The notes under the pieces: model-generated
What the model saw: the letters and a program-made list of their open reading frames with translations, nothing else
The model's database searches: none
Told to the model about the DNA's origin: nothing
Translations under genes and position numbers: made by a program
Part shown: in pieces, positions 1 to 7,086 of the stretch
Position numbering within the stretch: the first letter of the stretch is position 1
Layout of the letters: every line of letters begins with the position of its first letter
Assembly: GCA_005884985.1 (NCBI GenBank)
Contig: VAYK01000112.1
Location: forward strand, 1-24,994
Reading direction: 5' to 3'
Length of the DNA stretch: 24,994 nt
Source: Actinomycetota bacterium
Lineage (GTDB): Bacteria; Actinomycetota; Thermoleophilia; Solirubrobacterales; 70-9

Positions 1-97
1 GGGCCTCGAACGCGGGGCAGGCCGTGGCGGCATCGATCGCCTGAATCCGCCGCGCCGCCGCAGCAGCCGTCCTGCGAACGGATGTCCGAGGCGGGGA

Positions 98-2179
98 TTA
101 CTCAGGCGCCGCCTGCGGGCCGGCGCCGATCTCCTCGGCCGGCGGCACCGGGCGTCCGAGGTGGTAGCCCTGGGCAAAGTAGACGCCGTACTCCTCGAGC
201 AGCGCCAGGCTCTCCTCCGTCTCGACGCATTCGGCGATCGTGCGCAGATCGAGGCTGCGCGCGATCTCGACCATCGCCTTAACCATCCGCTGATCGATCT
301 GGCTTCGCGCCAGGCCGCGGACGAACTCGCCGTCGATCTTCAGGTAGTCCACCGGCAGGTGCTTGAGGTAATAGAACGACCCGAATCCGGCGCCGAAGTC
401 GTCGAGCGCGAACTCGCAGCCCATCTCCCTGATTCGCGTCGCGAACCGCTGCGCCTGCTCCATGTTCGCGATCGCCGCCGTCTCCGTGATCTCGAGCACC
501 AGGCTCGACGGGTCAATCGCCGTTTCCTCCAGCGCCCGCTCGATCGCCATCGGGAACTCCGGCTCGCCGATCGAGCGCCCTGAGACATTGACCTCGAGCA
601 CGATGCTCCTGGAGGCCATCCTCGCCGTGTCGATCAGGTCCACGGCCCGCCTCACCATCCAAGCATCGATGTCCCGCGCCAGGCCGAAGCGCTCCGCCGC
701 CGGCAGGAAGGTACCAGGGGGGATCAGCTCGTCGTCCTCGTCCGCCATTCGGATCAACAGCTCGTATCGCTTCCCGGGGCCGCCCGCGAGATGGACGATC
801 GGCTGGCTGTGGACCACGAACAGGTCCCCCTCGAGGGCCGTCTTGATCCGATCGCTCCATGCGAGCCCCGTGCTCTGCGGTGCCTTCGCCGAGGCATCCG
901 GACGGTGGACGCTCACCCGGTCACGGCCGGCGTCCTTGGCTTCGTACATGGCCACGTCCGCCTCGACCAGCAACTGCTGGGGCGTCAGCTCGGGACGGTC
1001 CAGGGCCGTGAGGCCGATGCTCGCCGTAATTCGCAGAGCCTGGTCGCCCACGATGGATGCGTGGCCGCGAACGAGGTCAAGCAGGTTCGTCGCCACCGAG
1101 CGCGCTTCGGCGCCATCCACTCCGCCGAGCAGGATGCCGAACTCGTCCCCACCCAGGCGGGAGATCGCGTCCGCGGACCTCAGCCTCCTGTTCAGAAGCC
1201 CCGCGATGCTCCTGATCAGCTCGTCCCCGGCGTGATGTCCGAAGGCATCGTTGACGTATTTGAAGTTGTCGAGGTCGAGAATCAGCAGCGCGCCCCCGCC
1301 CCCGTAGTGAGCCGATTGGGCGAGCTGCCTGGTCAGCTCCTCCTCGAAGCGATGACGGTTGAACAGGCCGGTCAGTGCATCGTGATCAGCGAGGTATTGG
1401 AGCTGGGTCTCAAAGCGCTTGCGCTCCGTGATGTCGTTGAAGGTCACGACGGCACCCAGCAGCTGGCCGCGTTCGATGATCGGCGTGCTGGTGCACTCGA
1501 CTGGGAAGGTCGTGCCGTTGCTTCTGCGGAAGACGTCCTCGTCTATCGCCCGGACCTCGCCCTCCCGTAACGACAGGTGCACCGGACAATCGCCATCCGC
1601 GTGCCCGGCTTCCACCGGGTCGGTGCCGTGGGCCACGTCGTGAATGGCCATCCCGATCAAGTCGTCGGCCTGCCAGCCGAGCATCCTGGCCGCGGCGGGG
1701 TTCGCAAAGCTGATCCTTCCCGAGGCGTCAAGCCCGCAGATGCCCTCGCCGGCGGAGTTGAGGATGAGCTCGTTCTGGCGGCCCAGCTTGGCGACTTCGA
1801 CTTCGCCGCGTTTGCGCTCGACCGCGTACCGGACCGCCCTGCGAACGGCGTCTCCACGGATCTGCCCCTTGATCAGGTAGTCCTGAGCGCCAGCGTGGAG
1901 CGCCTTGAGTGCGGTGTCCTCGTCGTCGAGCCCGGTGATGATCACGATCGGGATCTCGGCGAACTCCGCCCGCAGGGCCTCCACCCCCTCGAGGCCGACA
2001 GCATCGGGGAGGGTGAGGTCGAGCAGGACGCAGGCGGCGCCGTCGCTCGACAGATGCGATCGGGCCTCGGAGAGACGGCTGAGGCGGGTGAGCTCGAACT
2101 CGTCCCCGCTTCCGCCGAGCAGCATCTCCTCGACCAGGCGGGCGTCCGCCAGGTTGTCCTCGACCAGCACCAGCCTCAT
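98..2179 (-). CDS. Receiver-PAS-GGDEF-EAL protein (c-di-GMP turnover)
   Basis: A 693-aa cytoplasmic protein predicted to make and/or degrade cyclic-di-GMP under control of an N-terminal receiver domain. Visible domains: receiver, residues 1-120, with acidic E7-D8, phospho-acceptor D54 and K104; PAS, about 135-255; GGDEF, about 260-430; EAL, about 445-685. The cyclase motif GGDEF is intact at 343-347, and an RxxD inhibitory site (RSAD, 334-337) lies exactly five residues before it. In the EAL domain the signature reads ELL (473-475), followed by N531, ITE (564-566), DDFGAG (593-598), K614, E650 and Q670, so phosphodiesterase activity also looks possible. No transmembrane segment is seen. The ATG at 2179 was chosen because it overlaps the stop of the upstream regulator gene as ATGA and begins directly at the receiver fold. 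The reading frame is open further upstream to 2251, but that stretch lies inside the upstream gene. It is the last gene of the signalling operon. Whether one activity dominates cannot be told from sequence. Confidence 0.93.
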   Translation of the reverse strand: MRLVLVEDNLADARLVEEMLLGGSGDEFELTRLSRLSEARSHLSSDGAACVLLDLTLPDAVGLEGVEALRAEFAEIPIVIITGLDDEDTALKALHAGAQDYLIKGQIRGDAVRRAVRYAVERKRGEVEVAKLGRQNELILNSAGEGICGLDASGRISFANPAAARMLGWQADDLIGMAIHDVAHGTDPVEAGHADGDCPVHLSLREGEVRAIDEDVFRRSNGTTFPVECTSTPIIERGQLLGAVVTFNDITERKRFETQLQYLADHDALTGLFNRHRFEEELTRQLAQSAHYGGGGALLILDLDNFKYVNDAFGHHAGDELIRSIAGLLNRRLRSADAISRLGGDEFGILLGGVDGAEARSVATNLLDLVRGHASIVGDQALRITASIGLTALDRPELTPQQLLVEADVAMYEAKDAGRDRVSVHRPDASAKAPQSTGLAWSDRIKTALEGDLFVVHSQPIVHLAGGPGKRYELLIRMADEDDELIPPGTFLPAAERFGLARDIDAWMVRRAVDLIDTARMASRSIVLEVNVSGRSIGEPEFPMAIERALEETAIDPSSLVLEITETAAIANMEQAQRFATRIREMGCEFALDDFGAGFGSFYYLKHLPVDYLKIDGEFVRGLARSQIDQRMVKAMVEIARSLDLRTIAECVETEESLALLEEYGVYFAQGYHLGRPVPPAEEIGAGPQAAPE

Positions 2180-2655
2180 GCGCGAGGAGGTCGTGGCGCG
2201 GTTCTCAATTCGCTGCGGGCAGGCTCCGGGAGCCGGACGAAGGTCAGCCAAAACTGCTCGATCGAGGCGACGGCCGCGACGAACTCGTCCAGGTCGATCG
2301 GCTTGCTGACATAGGCGTTCGCCCGCTGCTCGTAGGCGTCGAGCACGTCGCGCTCGGCGGCCGAGGTCGTGAGCACGATCACCGGCATCGCCATCAGCTC
2401 GGGGTCGGACTTGATCTCGGCGAGCACCTCGCGGCCATCCATCCGGGGCAGGTTGAGGTCGAGCAGGACCAGGTCCGGCCGCGGGCTATTGGCGAACTCT
2501 CCCTGCCGGCGCAGGAACGCCATCGCCTGCTCCCCGTCGTTGACCACGTGAACGTCGTTGGCGACCTTGCCCTCCGCCAGGACTTCCTTCGTCAGCCGGA
2601 CGTCGGCCGGCTGGTCCTCGACCAGGAGGATCTGGATTGGCTGCACGGGCTCCAT
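2176..2655 (-). CDS. Single-domain response regulator (CheY/Rcp1-like)
   Basis: A 159-aa stand-alone receiver with no output domain. It carries acidic residues E13-D14, phospho-acceptor D66 in LLDLNLP, the conserved T96-T97 and K118 in the SKP motif, so phosphotransfer looks intact. The long alpha4-beta5 region and the extra C-terminal helix resemble the Rcp1 type of regulators that sit beside bacteriophytochrome-like kinases. The last residues are Arg/Pro-rich. The start ATG overlaps the kinase stop by one base (TGATG), and its own stop overlaps the next start (ATGA), so all three genes are probably translationally coupled. It may receive phosphate from the upstream kinase and either act as a phosphate sink or relay to the receiver of the GGDEF-EAL protein. 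The relay direction is inference. Confidence 0.93.
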   Translation of the reverse strand: MEPVQPIQILLVEDQPADVRLTKEVLAEGKVANDVHVVNDGEQAMAFLRRQGEFANSPRPDLVLLDLNLPRMDGREVLAEIKSDPELMAMPVIVLTTSAAERDVLDAYEQRANAYVSKPIDLDEFVAAVASIEQFWLTFVRLPEPARSELRTAPRPPRA

Positions 2656-4082
2656 CAGTGGCCGTCCTCCCCCGATGCGGGGATCGTGAAGCGAAACGCG
2701 CTTCCGCCGCCCTCGGCTTGCTCGACCCAGATCCGGCCGCCGTGGCGCTCGACGATCCGCTTGCAGATCGAGAGCCCGATTCCGGTGCCGCCGTACTCGC
2801 CGGGGGCGTGAAGGCGCTGGAACACGTTAAAGATCCGCTCGGCGTGCCGCGGCTCGATCCCGATTCCGTTGTCGATCACCGAGAAGCGCCACTTCGGGCC
2901 GTCCCTCTCCGCGAAGATCCGCACCCGCGGCGGCTCCGGGCCGCCGAACTTGATCGCGTTCGAGATCAGGTTCTCGAACAGACGCTGGAGCTGATCGGGA
3001 TCCGCGTTGATGGTGGGTAGCTCGCCGATCTCGATCGAGGCGTTGGACTCGGCGATGATTCCTTGCAAGTCGAGCCGGACTCGAGCCAGGACGCGGATGC
3101 AGTCGACCGCTTCGAGGTCGAGGGGACGGCTACCTACCCGGGAGTAGCCGAGCAGATCGTCGATCAGGCGCCGCATCCGCTCCGTGCCATCGACCACGAA
3201 GTCGATGAACTCGTCGGCGTCGGAGTCCAGCCGGCCCCGGTAGCGATTTGCGAGCAGCTGCACGAAGCTCGAGATGGTCCGAAGCGGCTCGGAGAGATCG
3301 TGCGACGCGACGTAGGCGAACTCCTTCAACTCGCCGTTCGCCCGCTCGAGCTCGCGCGAGTGGCGCTCGAGCTCCTCCGAATACCGGGTCAGCTCCGTCC
3401 GGGCACGGGTCCGCTCGACCACACGGCCGAGCTGGCTGCCGACGTGGTGCACCAGGTCCAGCAGGCTCTCGTCGGGCTCGGCCGGTGACGGCGAGAAGAA
3501 CTCCAGCACCGCGACCACATCGTCTCCGACCAGCGCCGGGAACCCGAACGCCGCCCTCACCCCGATGTCGGTCGCGGCCTTCGCCAGGGAGAAGTTGGGG
3601 TCCTGGGTCACGTCCACGACCCACACCGGACGCCCGCTCTCGAAGATGCGTCCTGGCAGCCCCTCGCCGGGCGCCAGGATCATGCCCTCGGTGAGCTCGC
3701 GGAAGGCCTCGAAGCGCTCCGGGTCGTCCAGATGCCAGATCTCGGTCGGGACGAGCTCGACGCCAGTGCCGTGGCCTGGAACGTAGACGTGCCCGACGGG
3801 CCAGCCGGTCTGAGCGCAGATGTGGTCGATCGCCACCTGCATCGCCTCTTCCACCGTCTGCGCGATATTGGAGGCCGCGGCCACGGCCTCCATCAGGTCG
3901 AGGTCGCGCTGCTTTTCATACAGGTCCCGGAGCGTATGCTCGGCGATCTCCTCGGCCTCGACTCGAGCCTTTCGCTCACTGGCGAGCCGGGCCCTCAGGC
4001 GCTCCTCCTCTGATGCTCCCGAAGGCTCGGCGGGTGGGACCCTCGCCCGTTTCAACGGCTGAACGAGATCTCCAGGATGCAC
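2655..4082 (-). CDS. GAF-domain sensor histidine kinase
   Basis: A cytoplasmic histidine kinase of 475 aa. In order: a charged, probably coiled-coil N-terminus (about 24-65), a GAF sensor domain (about 65-225), a second helical linker (about 226-255), a HisKA dimerisation domain with the H-box ASHDLSEPLR (phospho-acceptor H261), and a HATPase domain with N-box NLISNAIKF (371-379), G1 box DNGIGI (404-409) and G2 box GGTGIGL (431-437). The SHDLSEPLR form of the H-box is typical of phytochrome-like kinases, but the GAF domain is not preceded by the PAS and PHY domains of a true phytochrome, and no chromophore cysteine can be assigned. No transmembrane helices are seen. The GTG start at 4082 has an AGGGA nine bases upstream. 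An in-frame TTG at 4055 forms a TTGA overlap with the preceding small gene and is a credible alternative. The ligand is unknown. Confidence 0.93.
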   Translation of the reverse strand: MHPGDLVQPLKRARVPPAEPSGASEEERLRARLASERKARVEAEEIAEHTLRDLYEKQRDLDLMEAVAAASNIAQTVEEAMQVAIDHICAQTGWPVGHVYVPGHGTGVELVPTEIWHLDDPERFEAFRELTEGMILAPGEGLPGRIFESGRPVWVVDVTQDPNFSLAKAATDIGVRAAFGFPALVGDDVVAVLEFFSPSPAEPDESLLDLVHHVGSQLGRVVERTRARTELTRYSEELERHSRELERANGELKEFAYVASHDLSEPLRTISSFVQLLANRYRGRLDSDADEFIDFVVDGTERMRRLIDDLLGYSRVGSRPLDLEAVDCIRVLARVRLDLQGIIAESNASIEIGELPTINADPDQLQRLFENLISNAIKFGGPEPPRVRIFAERDGPKWRFSVIDNGIGIEPRHAERIFNVFQRLHAPGEYGGTGIGLSICKRIVERHGGRIWVEQAEGGGSAFRFTIPASGEDGH

Positions 4083-4225
4083 CTGTCGTCTTCCCTGTTC
4101 ATGTAGATCGGCTGCTCGATCGTCACCGTCTCTCCGTAATGCGCGGCCGGACTCGACAGATCCGTGTCCGAGTAGCTCCTGAGCAAACGATCTATCGTAG
4201 CCTCGCGGACGGGCCGTTGACGCAC
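4052..4225 (-). CDS. Small unknown protein (57 aa) leading the signalling operon
   Basis: A short frame from GTG at 4225 to TGA at 4052. Support comes from a perfect AGGAGG (4237-4232 on the minus strand) six bases before the GTG, and from its overlap with the kinase start. It overlaps by 31 bp if the kinase starts at 4082, or by a TTGA overlap if it starts at 4055. The product begins MRQRPVREATIDRLL and ends CILEISFSR; it is soluble, has no signal peptide, and carries a basic N-terminal helix and an acidic, beta-prone C-terminal half. GC is about 59% by hand count (103 of 174), lower than the surrounding genes. I do not recognise a family. Because it is translationally linked to a kinase, a role as a modulator of that kinase is possible but is only inference. 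It could also be a translated leader whose function is to couple kinase translation. Confidence 0.6.
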   Translation of the reverse strand: MRQRPVREATIDRLLRSYSDTDLSSPAAHYGETVTIEQPIYMNREDDRCILEISFSR

Positions 4226-4230
4226 AACCT

Positions 4231-4243
4231 GCCTCCTGGAGGC
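4231..4243. promoter_or_regulatory. Dyad covering the ribosome binding site of the 57-aa gene
   Basis: GCCTCC-T-GGAGGC is a perfect 6-bp inverted repeat around one central base. On the minus-strand transcript the 3' arm contains the AGGAGG of the small gene, so folding as a 5-bp stem with a 3-base loop would occlude the ribosome binding site. It could equally be coincidence arising from a strong Shine-Dalgarno next to its complement. Confidence 0.4.
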
Positions 4244-4281
4244 TTCACCCGTGCGTGACCGCGAAACGGCGCCCGCGTGCC

Positions 4282-5974
4282 TCAGGTGGGGAGCTCTGCG
4301 CCGAACATCTCCGGCAGGCGGGCGGCGAGGGCGAAGTCGCCCTCGATCACCAGGGCGCCCTCGATCACCAGTTTCGGCGCGAATGCCTCGCGGGCGGCGA
4401 GCCGCACGAAGTCGGGGATGTTCGAGCGCAGGATGACGGCGGGCTCCGCGGCGGCACCGCCGCGCACCACCGCTCGGCCATCGCCGATCCGAACCGTCCA
4501 GCTCCGCGCGCCGTTGCGGCCGCGCAGCTCGTACTGGATCTCGCCCTCGAAGCCTCGGGCTCGCTCCGGAACGAAGGCGCGCTCCATCCCCTTGAAGATC
4601 ACCGCCAGCCCCGGCCCGCGGTCGAAGAGGCGGTGGAGCTGCTCGTCGCTGCGACCGCGAACCAACCTCGCGAAAGCCGTCTCTCCCGCCCGCGCGGCCA
4701 GTGCGCGCGCCGAGGCGCGGCGCTGATGGGCACCATCTCGCCCCGCCGCGTGAACGACCGCGCCCGCCTGGGCAGGCGCGGGCTCGCGGTCGGCCTTGAC
4801 AACGTAGTCCGGATCGACCGTGCGCGGGGGCGCCCGGCGCGCCAGCGCCTGCTCCACTGCGCTCGCCAGACGCTCGCCCTTCTCGCGCTCCCGCTCAGGG
4901 GCACGCTCCGCGAACCGGGGTAGGACGTCCGTGGCGAACAGCTCCAGGCTCTCGCAGATGTGATCGTGGCGGTTTGCGCCGGCCTGCGAGACGAAGATCA
5001 CCTGGTCGACGCCGGATGTCTCGTAGCGCTCGATCAGGTCCGCGACCTGGTCCGGGGTTCCGATCGCCCCGCGCAGGCTTCCCATCCCGCGCGAAACCGA
5101 CCTCCGCACGACGCTCCTGGAACTCCCGCCACACGTTGGAGCGGCCGGGACGGTGCTCGCCGAACGCGTAGTAGTAGGCCAGCGAGAAGCCGAAGAAGTG
5201 AGCGCCGTCAATGCCACGCTCGATCGCCGTTGCCTCGTCGCGGTGGCACATCAACGGCAGCACCACGGCCACGTTGGGATTGACCGCGAAGCCCGCCGGC
5301 ACGCAACGATCCGAGGCGATCAGCTCGTAGTAGGAGTCCACCCACTCCTTCGCGGCCTCGGGCTCGACGAACGCAAACGACAGGGCGCCCAGCCCCCGCT
5401 GCGCAGCCGTCAGGATCGTCTCGCGCCGACTGCACGCCACCCAGAGCGGCGGGTGGGGCCGCTGCTTCGGCTTCGGGATGACGTTCCGCGGCGGCATCGA
5501 GATCCAGCGGCCCTCGTAGCCGGCGAACGGCTGCTCGACGAACATGCGCGTGATCGCGTCCAGCGACTCCTCCCATTGGGCTCGCTTCTCGACCCGATCC
5601 ACGCCGAAAGCTCCCAACTCCATCTGCGAGCTTCCCTCGCCGGTGCCGAACTCGACCCGGCCGCCGGAGATCAGGTCGAGCGTCGCCACGCGCTCCGCAA
5701 CCCGCGCTGGGTGGTTGACGGCTGGGGGGACCTGGACGATCCCGTGGCCGAGACGGATGCGGCTCGTGCGCTGGCTGGCGGCCGCGAGAAAGACCTCCGG
5801 AGCGCTCGAATGCGAGTACTCCTCGAGGAAGTGGTGCTCGACCTCCCAGACGTAGTCGATGCCCAGCCGGTCGGCCAGCTCCACCTGCTCGAGAGCGTCG
5901 GCAAGCAGCCGGCCCTCGTCGCGCTCGCCTTCGGCGCGGGGAAGCTGGTGCTCGTAGAAGAGACCGAAGCGCAT
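4282..5974 (-). pseudogene. Luciferase-like monooxygenase + SCP2 domain, frameshifted
   Basis: Two overlapping frames together spell one protein. The 5' part (5974 to about 5095) is a luciferase-like, probably F420- or FMN-dependent oxidoreductase: it begins MRFGLFYEHQLPR and includes WEVEHHFLEEYSHSSAPEVF, GRVEFGTGEGSS, PHPPLWVACSRRETI and NVWREFQERRAEVGFAR. The 3' part (about 5090 to 4282) resumes in another frame with GMGSLRGAIGTPDQV, DQVIFVSQAGANRHDHICES and ELFATDVLPRFAERAP, then an SCP2-like lipid-binding domain (FKGMERAFVPERARGFEGE through GDFALAARLPEMFG). From memory, relatives carry a further short stretch between GFxR and LGSLRGAIG, so a small deletion that is not a multiple of three is more likely than a single-base slip. 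Both sides keep good family sequence, so the lesion is recent or a sequencing/assembly error. The ATG at 5974 follows TATCCT by 8 nt, with no ribosome binding site. The substrate is unknown. Confidence 0.8.
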
Positions 5975-5982
5975 GCGGCGCG

Positions 5983-5988
5983 AGGATA
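5983..5988 (-). promoter_or_regulatory. -10 box TATCCT, leaderless start of the monooxygenase gene
   Basis: TATCCT on the minus strand ends 8 nt before the ATG at 5974. No purine-rich ribosome binding site intervenes, so transcription would start at or within a base or two of the start codon. No convincing -35 was found. Confidence 0.5.
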
Positions 5989-6054
5989 GCCGCGGATGAC
6001 CTCGATCGACAAGCGGTCAGGTGATCCAAGCACCGGAGCCGGCGTCGCCGGGCG

Positions 6055-6060
6055 TATGCT
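6055..6060 (+). promoter_or_regulatory. -10 box TATGCT, leaderless start of the nitrilase gene
   Basis: TATGCT is followed by the six bases CGTGCA and then the ATG at 6067. The spacing fits a transcript beginning at the A of ATG. The divergent monooxygenase promoter lies in the same 92-bp gap. Confidence 0.6.
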
Positions 6061-6066
6061 CGTGCA

Positions 6067-7041
6067 ATGACGGAGTTTCCGACGGTTCGGGTGGCGGCGA
6101 TCCAGGCCACCCCGGTGATCCTCGACGCCGAAGCCACGGTCGAGAAGACCTGCGGGTTGCTCGCCGAGGCCGCTGATGACGGCGTCAACCTCGCCGTCTT
6201 CCCCGAGACCTTCGTGCCTCTCTACCCGTCGAACAGCTGGGGGCGAGACGCGGCGTCCTTCGAGGGCTGGGACGAGTTTTGGGAGCGCCTGTGGGCGAAC
6301 TCGGTGGACGTGCCCGGGCCCCATACCGAGCGGATCGCCGGCGCCTGTGCGGAGCTCGGCATCCACTGCGCGATCGGCGTCAACGAGCGCGAGTCGAAGC
6401 GCCCCGGTTCGCTCTACAACGCCTTGCTCGTCTTCGGGCCGGAGGGCCTGCTCGCCAAGCACCGCAAGTTGATGCCGACCATGCACGAGCGCCTCTTCCA
6501 CGGCGTCGGCGGCGGGCGGGACCTGGCGGTCACGGAGACGCCCATCGGGCGCCTCGGCGGCTTGATCTGCTGGGAGAACATGATGCCGCTCGCCCGCTAC
6601 GCCGTCTATCGCGGCGGGCCGCAGATCTGGCTCGCGCCGACGGCCGACGACTCCGACGGTTGGCTCGTCAGCGTGCGCCACATCGCGATCGAGTCAGGCG
6701 CGTTCGTCGTCTCGGTGCCCCAGTTCATCCCCGCCAGCGCCTTCCCCGACGACTTCCCGGTCCCGCTCCCCGAAGGCAAGGAGGTGTTCGGCAAGGGCGG
6801 CGCCGCGGTTATCGAGCCGGACGAGGGCCAGGTGATCGCCGGGCCGCTGTACGGTGAGGAGGGAATGGTGATCGCGGACTGCGACCTGCGCGTCTCGCTC
6901 CACGCCAAGCGCTGGTTCGACGCCGTCGGCCACTACAGCCGCGAGGACGTGCTGGCGCGGCTGGTGGCCGGTCCCGACGAGGACGGCGCGCCCAGCGGGC
7001 TACCGTCGAACCCTGCCCAGTCCGCCCGCGGCGAGCCCTGA
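6067..7041 (+). CDS. Nitrilase-family carbon-nitrogen hydrolase
   Basis: A 324-aa cytoplasmic enzyme of the nitrilase superfamily, predicted to hydrolyse a nitrile (to acid and ammonia) or a related C-N bond. The catalytic set is visible: E47 in VFPETF, K133 in KHRKLMPT, nucleophile C167 in GGLICWENMMP, and the supporting glutamate E140 in MHERLFHG. The segments RKLMPTMHERLFHG and CWENMMPLARY match the nitrilase/cyanide-hydratase branch better than amidases or beta-ureidopropionases. Length fits that branch. The last 25 or so residues are a low-complexity Gly/Pro/Ser/Ala tail. The ATG is placed six bases after TATGCT, without a ribosome binding site. It is transcribed divergently from the broken monooxygenase gene and is followed 45 bp later by the ThyX-like gene, which has its own promoter box, so no operon partner is evident. 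The natural substrate cannot be told. Confidence 0.93.
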   Translation: MTEFPTVRVAAIQATPVILDAEATVEKTCGLLAEAADDGVNLAVFPETFVPLYPSNSWGRDAASFEGWDEFWERLWANSVDVPGPHTERIAGACAELGIHCAIGVNERESKRPGSLYNALLVFGPEGLLAKHRKLMPTMHERLFHGVGGGRDLAVTETPIGRLGGLICWENMMPLARYAVYRGGPQIWLAPTADDSDGWLVSVRHIAIESGAFVVSVPQFIPASAFPDDFPVPLPEGKEVFGKGGAAVIEPDEGQVIAGPLYGEEGMVIADCDLRVSLHAKRWFDAVGHYSREDVLARLVAGPDEDGAPSGLPSNPAQSARGEP

Positions 7042-7074
7042 TCGGCGCTTTCGCGGGCCCGCCGCAACGCTGAC

Positions 7075-7080
7075 TAGGAT
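7075..7080 (+). promoter_or_regulatory. -10 box TAGGAT, leaderless start of the ThyX-like gene
   Basis: TAGGAT, six bases (CAACTG), then GTG at 7087. There is no ribosome binding site. The same hexamer precedes the gene at 12093. Confidence 0.6.
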
Positions 7081-7086
7081 CAACTG

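Noticed and set aside
3..44. Thirteen codons ending in TGA on the plus strand (ASNAGQAVAASIA) that could be the end of a gene entering from the left.
   Set aside because: Too short to support, and many GC-rich frames would give a similar tail. The first 97 bases otherwise show nothing definite.
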